From JADFNB01 sp036397455 (lineage in GTDB: Bacteria > Gemmatimonadota > Gemmatimonadetes > Gemmatimonadales > GWC2-71-9): a stretch of DNA of 64,000 nt. The position numbers and the translations under genes were made by a program. The DNA lies in NCBI GenBank assembly GCA_036397455.1, contig DASWIX010000033.1, forward strand, positions 11,463-75,462, read 5' to 3'. The notes beneath the pieces were generated by a model. The model searched no databases and had not been told where the DNA came from. It saw only the letters and a list, made by a program, of their open reading frames with translations. Positions within the stretch are counted from its first letter, which is position 1. Each line of letters begins with the position of its first letter. This document shows positions 9,502 to 18,323 of the stretch, one piece after another.

Positions 9502-10221
9502 ATGCCCGCATACATGCTGGCCGTACAGGCGCTGTCCGAGACGCTCCAAGATGCACCGCTCGTAGCGCTCGTCACGCTGTTCGGCGCCGGGCTCGCGACG
9601 AGCTTGACTCCCTGCGTCTATCCCATGATCCCGATCACCGCGGGTATCCTCGCCGGCGCCGGTGCCGGCACCAGCTCCAAACGCCGTACGGTGTTGCTCA
9701 CACTCACGTATGTGAGTGGGCTCGCGCTGTTCTACGCGCTACTTGGCATGGTCGCCGGCATGACCGGGACGCTCTTCGGGACCATCTCGGCCAACCCTTG
9801 GGTCCGGATCGCCGCCGGTAACCTGATCATGGTCTTCGCACTGGCCATGCTCGATGTGTTTCCGGTATCCGCGCCCCAGCGCCTGCTGCAGTGGGCCGGC
9901 TCGCTCTCAGGCGGTTCCTACCCGGCGGTGTTCCTGCTCGGCGCCACCTCGGGCATCGTGGCCGCGCCGTGCGGCGCGCCGGCGTTCGCGGTGGTGCTGA
10001 CGTGGGTATCGACGACACAAAGCGCCGTGCTGGGGTTTCTCTACCTGTTCGTCTTCTCCATCGGCATGACCGCGTTGCTCATCGTGGTCGGGATATTCTC
10101 AGGCACGCTCGCGGCCCTGCCCAAGGCCGGGCGATGGATGGTCTGGATCAAAAAGGCTGGTGGCGTTGTTCTACTGGGTGTCGCGCAATACTACTTCATC
10201 GTAGCGGGGATGACCCTGTAG
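9502..10221 (+). CDS. DsbD/CcdA-like transmembrane thiol-disulfide electron carrier
   Basis: A 239-residue membrane protein matching the transmembrane domain of DsbD and CcdA. It has eight hydrophobic segments and the two reactive cysteines in the paired motifs SLTPCVYPMIPIT (TM1) and VAAPCGAPAF (TM4). Proteins of this type carry electrons from cytoplasmic thioredoxin across the membrane to periplasmic thiol proteins. The next gene encodes an exported CxxC thioredoxin-fold protein, its probable partner. Neither the periplasmic alpha nor the gamma domain of DsbD is present, so it is a stand-alone beta domain. Confidence 0.88.
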   Translation: MPAYMLAVQALSETLQDAPLVALVTLFGAGLATSLTPCVYPMIPITAGILAGAGAGTSSKRRTVLLTLTYVSGLALFYALLGMVAGMTGTLFGTISANPWVRIAAGNLIMVFALAMLDVFPVSAPQRLLQWAGSLSGGSYPAVFLLGATSGIVAAPCGAPAFAVVLTWVSTTQSAVLGFLYLFVFSIGMTALLIVVGIFSGTLAALPKAGRWMVWIKKAGGVVLLGVAQYYFIVAGMTL

Positions 10222-10257
10222 ACGGCTCCGCAGAGAAGAAAGACGACGAGGAATCGA

Positions 10258-10773
10258 TTGAAGATGAGAATCCAGTGCTATCCACTGCTCGCGGCGCTCG
10301 CGCTTCCGGTGGGCGTGGCGGCAGCCCAGGGCGACGGAGACGTGGTCGGGCTCGCCGTCGGGACGCGGGCCGAACCGGTGGTCCTCGAAGATCTCGACGG
10401 CAATCCGCACGATCTCGCGGCCGTCATCGGCTCCAAACCCGTGTTGCTGCAGTTCTGGGCCACCTGGTGCGAGAACTGCGAGGCGCTGCGGCCCGAGATG
10501 GAGGCGGCGTTCGCGGAGTACGGCGACCGTGTGGCGTTCTTCGCGGTGGCGGTCGCCGTGGCCCAGTCGAAACGTTCCATCCGGCGCCACCTGGAACGCC
10601 ATCCGGTCCCCTACCCGGTCGTCTGGGATACGCGCGGAAGGGCGACGCGCGCGTTCGACGCGCCGACGACGTCGTACGTCGTCATGCTCGACGGGACCGG
10701 AACGGTACGCCACACCGGGGTTGGACCCCGCCAGGACATCCGCGGGGCATTGAAGGCGCTGTTGGAGAACTGA
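10258..10773 (+). CDS. Exported thioredoxin-like (TlpA/ResA type) protein
   Basis: A 171-residue thioredoxin-fold protein. A signal peptide ends at VGVAAAQG. The active site is WATWCENCEAL (CxxC), with the cis-proline loop as APTTSYVVM. It probably acts in the periplasm and receives electrons from the DsbD-like protein encoded just upstream. The ribosome site AGGA at 10249-10252 is spaced well for the TTG at 10258; an ATG at 10264 is an alternative. It faces the kup gene on the other strand, 15 bases away. Confidence 0.88.
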   Translation: MKMRIQCYPLLAALALPVGVAAAQGDGDVVGLAVGTRAEPVVLEDLDGNPHDLAAVIGSKPVLLQFWATWCENCEALRPEMEAAFAEYGDRVAFFAVAVAVAQSKRSIRRHLERHPVPYPVVWDTRGRATRAFDAPTTSYVVMLDGTGTVRHTGVGPRQDIRGALKALLEN

Positions 10774-10788
10774 CGGTGAGGCGCACGA

Positions 10789-12681
10789 TCAGATTTCGAT
10801 CTGCGCGCCCAGCTCCACCACCCGGTTGGACGGCAAGTTGAAGTGCTCCGTCGCGCCGCCCGCATTGCGGATCAGGACGCCGAACAGCCGCTCGCGCCAG
10901 CGCGCCATCCCCGGCCTGGCCGTTGAGATCACGCGTTCCCGCCCGAGAAAGTAGCTGGTCCGAAGCATCTCGAACGGCCCGCCCTCGACCGAACAGCGCT
11001 TGAGCAACGCCGGAATATCCACGTCTTCCACGAACCCGACTCTGATCGTCAAACGGTGCATCCCCGCACCGAGATCCAACAACGTGAAGCGTGCGTGCTC
11101 ATCGACATACGGCGCTTCCTCGGTGACGACCGTGAGGAATACGACGCGCTCGTGCAGCACCCAGTTGTGCTTCAGGTTGTGGAGCAGCGCGGGTGGGGTC
11201 CCGCCTGCGGACGAATCCATGAACACCGCGGTGCCCGGCACACGGTGGGGCGGATGGGTGCGCATGCTCTCCACGAAGTCGTCGAGCGGCAACGCCTTGC
11301 TCCGCAACCGGTCGTGCAGTATCTCGCGCCCGCGTTTCCACGTCGTCATGACCGTGAACGTCCCGGCGGCAACGAGCAAGGGGAACCAGCCCCCCTGCGG
11401 GATCTTCGGCAGGTTCGCGCCCCAGAAGGACAGGTCGACGGCGAGGAGCAGAACGACCAATAACCCCACCGCCGCCACGTTCCAGCCCCAGCGCCGCCAC
11501 GCCACCACCGCGAACAGCACGGTGGTGAACACCATGTCGGTCGTCACGGCCATCCCGTAGGCCGCCGCCAGCGAACTGCTGTTGCGGAATCCGAGGACGA
11601 GACCGATGGAGGCCAGCATCAACGCCCAGTTGACCGCAGGCATGTAGATCTGTCCCATGTGGCGCGACGATGTGTGCTCGATGTGCAGCCGCGGGAGGTA
11701 CCCCAGCAGCACCGCCTGCCGCGTGAGCGAGAACGCACCCGAAATCACCGCCTGCGACGCGATCACCGTGGCCGCGGTCGAAAGTCCCACCAGCGGATAC
11801 AACGCCCAGGAAGGCGCCATACTGAAGAACGGCTGCTCCACCAGCGCCGGCTGCTCGATAATCATCGCGCCTTGGCCGAAGTAGTTCAGCAACAGCGCCG
11901 GCAACACGATGGCAAACCAGGTCAAACGAATGGGTTTGCGCCCGAAGTGCCCCATGTCGGCGTACAACGCTTCACCTCCGGTCACTACCAGAAAGACCGA
12001 ACCCAACACCAGCAGTCCGCGCGCCTCGTTTTCGCCGAAAAAACCGACCGCGGCCAGCGGGTTCAACGCCGCCAGCACCCCCGGATGTCGGATGATCTGG
12101 TTGGTGCCGAGGACGGCAAGCGTCAGGAACCACAGGGTCATTACGGGGCCGAAGACGGCACCCACCCGCGCGGTCCCATGGCGTTGCCCACTGAAAAGCA
12201 GGAAGAGAATCACCACGGTAATCGGGATCACGAATGGTGACAGCCCCGGGGCCGCCACATCCAGACCCTCGACCGCGCTCAACACCGAGATGGCCGGCGT
12301 GATCATGCTGTCGCTGTAAAGCAGCGCGGCTCCGAACAACCCCGCATACACCAGGAGCTTCCGCGCGCCGGTTGTCCGCTCACCCGGAGGATTCACCAGG
12401 GCCGTCAGCGCCATGACGCCGCCCTCGCCCCGATTGTCGGCACGCATGACGAAATACAGGTACTTGACGGAGATGACGATGATCAACGACCAGAATATCA
12501 GCGACAGGACACCGAACACATTTGCCCGTGTCGCCTCCACGCCGTGGGACACATGGAACGACTCGCGTAGTGCGTAAATCGGACTGGTGCCGATGTCGCC
12601 GTACACGACGCCCAGCGCCGCGAAGCTGAGCAGGTACAGCCTGCGGCCGGTTGGTGCCGTAGTCGCTGCCTGCTCAGTCAC
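10789..12681 (-). CDS. kup: Kup system potassium uptake protein
   Basis: A 630-residue K+/H+ symporter of the KUP/HAK/KT family, full length. The start of TM1 has the signature LGVVYGDIGTSPIYALRE, followed by about twelve membrane segments and a hydrophilic C-terminal domain from roughly residue 450. It imports potassium, especially at low pH. The gene lies 14 bases downstream of the peroxiredoxin gene on the same strand, so both probably form one transcript. It starts with GTG. Confidence 0.95.
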   Translation of the reverse strand: MTEQAATTAPTGRRLYLLSFAALGVVYGDIGTSPIYALRESFHVSHGVEATRANVFGVLSLIFWSLIIVISVKYLYFVMRADNRGEGGVMALTALVNPPGERTTGARKLLVYAGLFGAALLYSDSMITPAISVLSAVEGLDVAAPGLSPFVIPITVVILFLLFSGQRHGTARVGAVFGPVMTLWFLTLAVLGTNQIIRHPGVLAALNPLAAVGFFGENEARGLLVLGSVFLVVTGGEALYADMGHFGRKPIRLTWFAIVLPALLLNYFGQGAMIIEQPALVEQPFFSMAPSWALYPLVGLSTAATVIASQAVISGAFSLTRQAVLLGYLPRLHIEHTSSRHMGQIYMPAVNWALMLASIGLVLGFRNSSSLAAAYGMAVTTDMVFTTVLFAVVAWRRWGWNVAAVGLLVVLLLAVDLSFWGANLPKIPQGGWFPLLVAAGTFTVMTTWKRGREILHDRLRSKALPLDDFVESMRTHPPHRVPGTAVFMDSSAGGTPPALLHNLKHNWVLHERVVFLTVVTEEAPYVDEHARFTLLDLGAGMHRLTIRVGFVEDVDIPALLKRCSVEGGPFEMLRTSYFLGRERVISTARPGMARWRERLFGVLIRNAGGATEHFNLPSNRVVELGAQIEI

Positions 12682-12695
12682 GGGTGGCGGAAAGC

Positions 12696-13280
12696 CTACC
12701 CTTCAACCTTCAGTGGCGGGGCAATCCGTTTGATGGCCTCATCGAGCTCCTCGTATGCCGTCGGATCGATCTCGCGAAACGGCGCCGCCACATACTCAAT
12801 CGCCCCGTCCGGGTTCACCACGAACACGGAACGGTTGTCGATGGCATCGCCGGAGCGTGTCGTTTGCCATGCGCCGTACAGCTTGCCGACTTCGGCGCTC
12901 TCGTCGCTACCGAACAGGAACTGGAACTCATCGTCTCGCGCCCACTCGAACTGCGCCTGCGCCGCATCGGTGCTGATCGCGATCAGGATGATTTCGCGAC
13001 CGTCCCGGAACAACTGTGCGTACTGATCACGGTACGCATGCATTTGGATCGTTCAGCCACGCGTTCGGGCGCGGTAGAAGAACGCCAGCACGACGGTCTT
13101 CCCGCGGAAATCGCTGAGCCGGATGGGTTCCTGCAGCACGCCGTAGCGGGTCGCCCCCGGAACGGCGAAGTCCGGGGCCACCGCGCCGACCTCGAGTGGG
13201 GTCCCTCGGTCTTGCGCCGCGCCTGGCGTGGCCACACCGAGCGATGCGGCGAGGGCAACGGCAAATGTCGTTCGGTACAT
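12696..13280 (-). CDS. Exported peroxiredoxin with in-frame TGA at the catalytic position (putative selenoprotein)
   Basis: Read through an in-frame TGA (13053-13055), this is a 194-residue AhpC/TSA-type peroxiredoxin. Residues 1-22 form a signal peptide (ATPGAAQ end). LEVGAVAPDFAVPG and LSDFRGKTVVLAFFY are the usual N-terminal thioredoxin-fold motifs. The next motif, RTRG-U-TIQMHAYRD, places residue 76, encoded by TGA, exactly where the peroxidatic cysteine of the GCT motif of BCP/PrxQ-like enzymes sits. Coding continues in the same frame to FVVNPDGAIEYV and the stop at 12696. There is no cysteine in the whole protein, so it would be a 1-Sec enzyme. A hairpin matching a bacterial SECIS follows the TGA. 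AGGAG lies nine bases before the ATG at 13280. Read as a stop, the gene would split into a 75-residue stub and an orphan C-terminal piece. It probably reduces periplasmic peroxides; the nearby exported thioredoxin may re-reduce it. Confidence 0.8.
13017..13038 (-). promoter_or_regulatory. Putative bacterial SECIS hairpin in the peroxiredoxin gene
   Basis: Immediately downstream of the TGA on the coding strand, TGCGTAC and GTACGCA form a perfect 7-bp stem around the 8-base loop CGTGATCA. The second loop base is G, followed by T. The G is 22 bases after the TGA. Bacterial SECIS elements usually have a G in the first two loop positions, 16-37 bases after UGA. SelB would bind this element. Confidence 0.7.
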
Positions 13281-13327
13281 GAGATGGGGCTCCTTCCCTT
13301 GGTGAATCCCGCTGCTGGGTCCCGCGA

Positions 13328-13336
13328 ATGATACCA
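13328..13336 (-). promoter_or_regulatory. Putative extended -10 promoter of the peroxiredoxin-kup operon
   Basis: On the minus strand TGG precedes TATCAT, an extended -10 element about 48 bases before the ATG at 13280. It resembles the TGGTATACT element near position 844. No clear -35 is seen. Confidence 0.38.
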
Positions 13337-13393
13337 CCTGTTGCCTCCGAGCGCACGCTGGCGGGGCTGCGCCCGAACACCCAAGTTTCAGGC

Positions 13394-13834
13394 ATGTTCC
13401 AGCGAGATTTCATTCTCCGTCAGATCGAGCAGATCGGCGTCGTACTCCGGGCCCTGCTCCGGTCGATCCTCGCCGGGGAGGCCGATCGGACCGCCGTCCG
13501 CGCGGAATTGCGCAAGGTACTGCAGAATGTCGGGTTCGATCTCGAGATCGCCCTGATCGCCGATTCCGACACCGTGATCCGGATGATCGCGCCGACCGGC
13601 GAGCTGGAACCCGCACGGGGATGGCTGGTGGCGGAAGCGATGTACCTGGACGGCCTCGAGGCGGCGCTGGACGGTCGGCCGCAGGAGGGTCGGCGCAGTC
13701 TCGAGAAGGCGTTCCGCTTGTTCCAGATGTTTGACGCGGGTACGCCGATTCCCAGCGGATTTCCCGAAGCGCGCGAGCGCATGGCGGAGATCGAGCAGCG
13801 TTTGGCCGCCCTCGGTGCCGCGGACGGGGATTAG
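13394..13834 (+). CDS. Conserved hypothetical protein (DUF6483-like?)
   Basis: A 146-residue soluble, mostly helical protein, beginning MFQRDFILRQIEQIG. It has no signal peptide, no membrane segment and no metal motif. The C-terminal half (EARGWLVAEAMYLDGLEA, GRRSLEKAFRLF) looks like a TPR-type helical pair. The N terminus resembles what I recall of the DUF6483 family, but this is not certain. It is divergent from the peroxiredoxin gene. No strong ribosome site is visible before this ATG; an in-frame ATG at 13328 would add 22 residues of unlikely composition. Confidence 0.6.
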   Translation: MFQRDFILRQIEQIGVVLRALLRSILAGEADRTAVRAELRKVLQNVGFDLEIALIADSDTVIRMIAPTGELEPARGWLVAEAMYLDGLEAALDGRPQEGRRSLEKAFRLFQMFDAGTPIPSGFPEARERMAEIEQRLAALGAADGD

Positions 13835-13874
13835 GTCGTGGTGCGCGACGGATCGCGTGGCGCTGATCCGCGCG

Positions 13875-15152
13875 CTACAGCTCCCGAATGGCCTCGATGG
13901 GATTGAGTCGCGCTGCACGGCTCGCCGGATACCATCCGAACACCAGTCCCACCAGCAAGGCAAAGCCGACCGACGCGATCGCGCCCGGCACGTGCACCTG
14001 TATGATGAAGTTCTTGCCGAACTGCTGCGCGATGGTCTCGGTCACCAGGATGAGTCCCATCCCGCCGGCGACGCCGAGGACCGCGCCGAGCAGCGCCAGC
14101 GTCAGCGATTCGATCAGGAACAACCGGCGGATCGATGCGTCGTCGGCGCCGAGCGCCATGCGAATGCCGATCTCGCGCACCCGTTCACGGACCGAGATGA
14201 TCAACACCGAGAACAACCCGACGCCACCGACGATCAGTGTCACTCCCGCGATGGTGAACAGGACGCCGTTCCATCCCTTCAGGATCGAGTCGGCCATCTG
14301 CAGATCCTCAGCTACGTCGGCGGCGCCGTTGTAGACATCAAAATCCTCGACATCGCCGTGCCGACTGCGCAGCAGCGCACTTGTGGTCGCCATCGTGGTC
14401 GCGAAGTCCGCACCGTCGGCCACGCGTACGACAACGTCATCCAGCCGCCGGCGGCCGTTGTAGTACTGCGTGATGTACGTATAGGGGACGTAGATGCGTC
14501 GCGCGAGAAACGAGAAATCGGCCGGCACCAGATCCAGTTCGAACGGCGCGACGACGCCGACGATACGGAACTTGATCCCGTCGATCGCGATCGTGCGGCC
14601 CAAGGGGTCGGCGTTGCCGAAATAGTCTGGTACCAACTCTTCGCCGATCACGGCGACGCGGGCCGCGTTCGCAATTTCCAGCGGCGCGAACTCACGGCCG
14701 TTGACGATCCGCCAGTTGCGAAACCGCAGATACGTCGCGTCGACGCCATCGACGGGTACGCGACGCTGATCGCGCTCGGTGCTCACGAGTACGCCGCGCA
14801 GATACGTCAGCCCATACACCGTGGCCACCCCGGGAGCCGACCCCAGGGCGTCGACGTCGGCAAGCCGGAGACCCACGTGGCGAAGCTCCGCTGCGCGCCG
14901 CGCATCGGATCGCGGGCCGCGGTTGCCGTACCGGACCGCCAGCGGCATGCCCATCTGCTCGAGTTCCTTGTAGGCCATGCGCTGCATCGCCGCGGCCAAC
15001 GACGTCATGGAAACCACCGACGCCGCCCCAAACACGATCCCGAACAGCGTCAGCATCGAGCGGAGCTTGTGACCCCAGATCTCGCGCAGCGCGTCGAGGA
15101 CCTGGTCGATCCCCTCGGCCCGCAGCCGGCCGAGCCCTCCGACGTCAGCCAT
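13875..15152 (-). CDS. MacB/FtsX-type ABC transporter permease (second of two)
   Basis: A 425-residue permease of the MacB class. An N-terminal membrane segment (MLTLFGIVFGAASVVSMTSL) is followed by a large periplasmic MacB_PCD domain and three C-terminal FtsX membrane segments, ending in the signature GWYPASRAARLNPIEAIREL. It is the last gene of a four-gene exporter operon (adaptor, ATPase, two permeases) and overlaps the preceding permease gene by eight bases. The two permeases would form a heterodimer. Such MacAB-like systems export peptides, macrolides or lipoproteins; the substrate here is unknown. Confidence 0.92.
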   Translation of the reverse strand: MADVGGLGRLRAEGIDQVLDALREIWGHKLRSMLTLFGIVFGAASVVSMTSLAAAMQRMAYKELEQMGMPLAVRYGNRGPRSDARRAAELRHVGLRLADVDALGSAPGVATVYGLTYLRGVLVSTERDQRRVPVDGVDATYLRFRNWRIVNGREFAPLEIANAARVAVIGEELVPDYFGNADPLGRTIAIDGIKFRIVGVVAPFELDLVPADFSFLARRIYVPYTYITQYYNGRRRLDDVVVRVADGADFATTMATTSALLRSRHGDVEDFDVYNGAADVAEDLQMADSILKGWNGVLFTIAGVTLIVGGVGLFSVLIISVRERVREIGIRMALGADDASIRRLFLIESLTLALLGAVLGVAGGMGLILVTETIAQQFGKNFIIQVHVPGAIASVGFALLVGLVFGWYPASRAARLNPIEAIREL

Positions 15153-16371
15153 AACGCAACGCCTCGACGGGTTGCAGCCGCGCCGCGCGGAACGCGGGAT
15201 AGATGCCGGCCAGGAACCCCACGCCCAGCGACGTGACGATCGCCACGGTCGCGATGGGGGGGGTCACGACCGCGGGCATGCTCATGAAGTGCGCGACCGT
15301 GCCCGTCAGCGCCGTCCCCAGTCCCAGTCCCGCCAGCCCTCCGAATACCGAAATGACGATCACCTGCGCCAGCACCTGGCCGAAGATCTGCAGCCCGGTG
15401 GCACCGAGCGCCATGCGGGTCCCGAACTCACGCACCCGTTCCACCACCGACGCGATGAGGATGTTCGCGATCACGACGCCGCCCGCAATGAGCGAGATAA
15501 TCCCAACAACCAGGAAGATGAAGTTGAACAGCATGAAGAAGTCAGCATCGCTGTTGGCCCCCGCACCGGACGGCGTGATATCGAAATCCTCGACGCCGTG
15601 GCGCAGCAGCATCATCGCCGCCACTTGCTCCTGCGCCGCACGGGCGCCGGTTGGGGTCGTCGCTTTCAGGGTGAGAAACGAAAGGCCGTCGTCCTCGCCA
15701 CTGTACTGGGTGAACGCCGTCGTGATCGGGATGTACGCACGTTCATTGCGATACTCCAGAGCATTCCCGGACCACACGGCGAAGTAGAACTCCTCGCGCT
15801 CCATCACCCCCACCACCGTGTAGTTGCTGCCCGCCAACGTGACCAGTTGCCCCAGCGCTCGCTCCGGGTTGCCAAACAGCGAGTCGGCGTACTTCCATCC
15901 GAGCACGATCACGCGCGTCTTGCGCGCGACATCGAGGTCGCCGAGATACCGGCCGACCAGCGGCCGGATGTCATTGATCCTGGCGTAGTCGGGCGTGGTG
16001 CCAATCACCTGACCGCGGAAATGCACGTTCCCAACCTGGTACCCGAGGTTGCCGAACCAGCCCGGCGCCACCGCGCCCAGCGTCGTCGCGCGCTCCTTCA
16101 GATACCTGGCGTCCCGGTACGTGAGACGATCCGACGCGAGTTCGCGCGCCGTCGGGCGTTCAGTTTGATCGCGGTCCCGCACGATCACCGTCCCGAACCC
16201 GCCCACCTCCGCGATGTAATCCTGGGTGACCTTCGACTGGCCGCCAAACAGGGCAAGAACGGTCACGACGCTACCGGTACCGAGTACGAGCCCCAGCAAC
16301 GACAGCAGCGTTTGGCCGAGGTGGCGGCGAGCTTCGTGCAGGCCGAGGACCAGCGACTCGAAGAAACTCAC
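15145..16371 (-). CDS. MacB/FtsX-type ABC transporter permease (first of two)
   Basis: A 408-residue permease with the same architecture as its neighbour: an N-terminal membrane segment (TLLSLLGLVLGTGSVVTVLA), a MacB-like periplasmic domain, three C-terminal membrane segments and the final motif GIYPAFRAARLQPVEALRYG. The GTG start overlaps the ATPase gene's stop by four bases (GTGA). It lacks a fused ATPase domain, which is supplied by the separate upstream gene. Confidence 0.92.
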   Translation of the reverse strand: MSFFESLVLGLHEARRHLGQTLLSLLGLVLGTGSVVTVLALFGGQSKVTQDYIAEVGGFGTVIVRDRDQTERPTARELASDRLTYRDARYLKERATTLGAVAPGWFGNLGYQVGNVHFRGQVIGTTPDYARINDIRPLVGRYLGDLDVARKTRVIVLGWKYADSLFGNPERALGQLVTLAGSNYTVVGVMEREEFYFAVWSGNALEYRNERAYIPITTAFTQYSGEDDGLSFLTLKATTPTGARAAQEQVAAMMLLRHGVEDFDITPSGAGANSDADFFMLFNFIFLVVGIISLIAGGVVIANILIASVVERVREFGTRMALGATGLQIFGQVLAQVIVISVFGGLAGLGLGTALTGTVAHFMSMPAVVTPPIATVAIVTSLGVGFLAGIYPAFRAARLQPVEALRYG

Positions 16372-17039
16372 GCGGCGACCACGCCGTCGGCGATGTGAAT
16401 GGTGCGGGAGGCCTCGGCGGCGACGTGGGGATCGTGCGTCACCAGCACGATCGTGTTGCCCGCGTCATGCACCTCGCGAAAGGTCTTGAGTACCTCGGCG
16501 CCCGCCTTGGAATCGAGGTTCCCCGTCGGCTCGTCAACCAGAAGAATGGCCGGCGAACCAACCAGCGCCCGCGCCACCGCCACACGCTGGCGTTCACCGC
16601 CGGACAGCTCGTCCGGCCGGTGACCGATGCGATGCCCCAACCCGAGCCGGTCGAGCAGCACCCGCGCGGCCTGAAGACGCGCGCGGCGCCCGATACCGCC
16701 ACGGTACTGCAACGGCAGGGCGACGTTCTCCTCGACGCTCATGCGGGGCATCAGGTTGAACGTCTGGAACACGAACCCGACTTTGCGATTGCGCACATGC
16801 GCCAACCCACGGCCGCGCAGGCCGCTCACGTCTTCCCCGTCGAGCCGGTAGGTCCCTGACGTCGGTGAATCGAGACATCCGAGGATGTGCATGAGGGTAC
16901 TCTTACCCGATCCGGACGGACCGGTGATGGCCACGTACTCCCCCTGTCGCACCTCGACGTCGACACCGCGTAGCGCCTCGACGTCGACGCGGCCAAGCCG
17001 ATAGATCTTCTTGAGCGCTGCGGCCTCGATGAGCGACAT
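16368..17039 (-). CDS. ABC transporter ATP-binding protein, MacB/LolD type
   Basis: A 223-residue ATPase. It has Walker A GPSGSGKST, the Q-loop region FVFQTFNLMPRMSVEENV, signature LSGGERQRVAVARAL, Walker B ILLVDEPTGNLDSKAG and the switch His as VTHDPHVA. The LDSPTSGTYRLDGEDV stretch is typical of the MacB/LolD subfamily. It powers the two permeases encoded downstream. The ATG at 17039 is chosen because the protein then starts MSLIEAAALKKIY, the usual N terminus of the family; it follows the adaptor's stop by one base. Confidence 0.95.
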   Translation of the reverse strand: MSLIEAAALKKIYRLGRVDVEALRGVDVEVRQGEYVAITGPSGSGKSTLMHILGCLDSPTSGTYRLDGEDVSGLRGRGLAHVRNRKVGFVFQTFNLMPRMSVEENVALPLQYRGGIGRRARLQAARVLLDRLGLGHRIGHRPDELSGGERQRVAVARALVGSPAILLVDEPTGNLDSKAGAEVLKTFREVHDAGNTIVLVTHDPHVAAEASRTIHIADGVVAA

Positions 17040-17040
17040 G

Positions 17041-18159
17041 TTATCGCCCGCTTGCCGCCCGCCGCGCCGCTTCCACCGGATCCTCCAACGCGACGGAATC
17101 ACCGGCGACCAGGCCTTCGGTCACTTCGACGAAGCTGAGGTCACTCAGACCAAGCGTCACCCCCGTTCTGGTGGCGCGTCCGTCGACGATCTTGAACACC
17201 GTCGGTAGCCCTTCGGAGAAAAAGACGGCTTCTACCGGTACCCGGACCACGTCCTCGCGGCTCGGTCCGGAAATGCGCACGTTGGCCGTCATCCCGGGAC
17301 GCAGTACTCGGTGTCCGCCGGTGACTTCCACCTCGACGTCGAAGACGCGAATCCGATCCTGTTGCCGCGCGGCCGGCGGGACCAAGCGGACGACTCCGGT
17401 CGCCGTATCGTCCGGAAACGCGTCGACCGTCAGGCGCACGATATCGCCGAACGAGACCTTGCCGATATCCACCTCGTTGATGGCCGTCTTGACGACCAGC
17501 GAGGAGAGGTCCCCAATCGTGAACATCTCGGTACCACCGCCGAAGGCACTGGTCCCGCCCACAACGGTCTCACCTTCTTCGACGCCGCGGAGAATGACCA
17601 CCCCGGCGCTCGGGGCGACGACGACCGCGGATTGCGATTCGTCCGTGGCGCGTACGCCGCTTGCCTGCATCAGTCGCAAGCGGTCGCTCGCCGCGCGAAG
17701 TTGGTTCTCCGCCTGGTCGAACCGGGCCCGCGTGGCTTCGACTTCGGCCTCCGAAATCATCGTGTCCACGGCGAGGCGTTGCGCACGGTCGAGCTCCCGT
17801 CGCAGATTCGCCACCGAGATCTCCGATGAGGAGATCTCGCTGAGGAGCTGCGCGAGGGCATTCGCCTGTGCGATGTCGGGCACGATCGTCACGAGCCGCT
17901 GGCCCACCCGAACCGCATCCCCGGCCTCGACGTGCAGCTGCCGGACGACTCCCGAGATGGGTGACTTGACCACGATTTGGCGCTTCGGTTCGACGACGCC
18001 CGTTTCTTCGATCGCGACGGAAATCGTTCCGCGGTCGGTGACCGCGACGCGGAATGGCAGGCCGGTTTCCTCTCCACTGCCTTCAGCGGAAGAGCAGCCG
18101 GCCAGGACCGCCGCCAACAGGAGAACGGCCGCCCCCGGTGCGTACCGGTATGGTTGCAT
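17041..18159 (-). CDS. MacA-like periplasmic adaptor lipoprotein (HlyD family)
   Basis: A 372-residue adaptor and first gene of the exporter operon. The signal peptide ends in the lipobox LAAVLAGCSS. The barrel-sandwich halves are VKSPISGVVRQLHVEAGDAV and VVVAPSAGVVILRGVEEGE, separated by a helical hairpin of about 90 residues, and a beta-barrel domain follows. MacA-type adaptors link the ABC permease to an outer-membrane TolC-type channel; none is encoded in this operon, so it may share the TolC protein encoded at 6570 or another. Confidence 0.92.
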   Translation of the reverse strand: MQPYRYAPGAAVLLLAAVLAGCSSAEGSGEETGLPFRVAVTDRGTISVAIEETGVVEPKRQIVVKSPISGVVRQLHVEAGDAVRVGQRLVTIVPDIAQANALAQLLSEISSSEISVANLRRELDRAQRLAVDTMISEAEVEATRARFDQAENQLRAASDRLRLMQASGVRATDESQSAVVVAPSAGVVILRGVEEGETVVGGTSAFGGGTEMFTIGDLSSLVVKTAINEVDIGKVSFGDIVRLTVDAFPDDTATGVVRLVPPAARQQDRIRVFDVEVEVTGGHRVLRPGMTANVRISGPSREDVVRVPVEAVFFSEGLPTVFKIVDGRATRTGVTLGLSDLSFVEVTEGLVAGDSVALEDPVEAARRAASGR

Positions 18160-18323
18160 ATAGCAAGACCTCTATCTTCAGGACGGGTCGACACCCTGAC
18201 TGTCGCACTATACGAGTTTCGGAGCCAGGTTGTTTCTCGGGGTAGCCGTCGCCGGGGCGCCGCACTTGCCCGACCGGTTCGTCGGACACAACGTCGTCGA
18301 ATAAGCCCGAAAGGAAGCCGCAG

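Noticed and set aside
13053..13337. Reading the peroxiredoxin gene as a pseudogene with a premature stop
   Set aside because: The only interruption is TGA at the catalytic codon, the rest of the frame is intact, and a SECIS-like hairpin follows. A second gene (38064-38423) shows the same pattern, so selenocysteine is the better explanation.
15172..16398. Plus-strand frame of about 408 codons opposite the first ABC permease
   Set aside because: Shadow of a coding strand with clear FtsX motifs.
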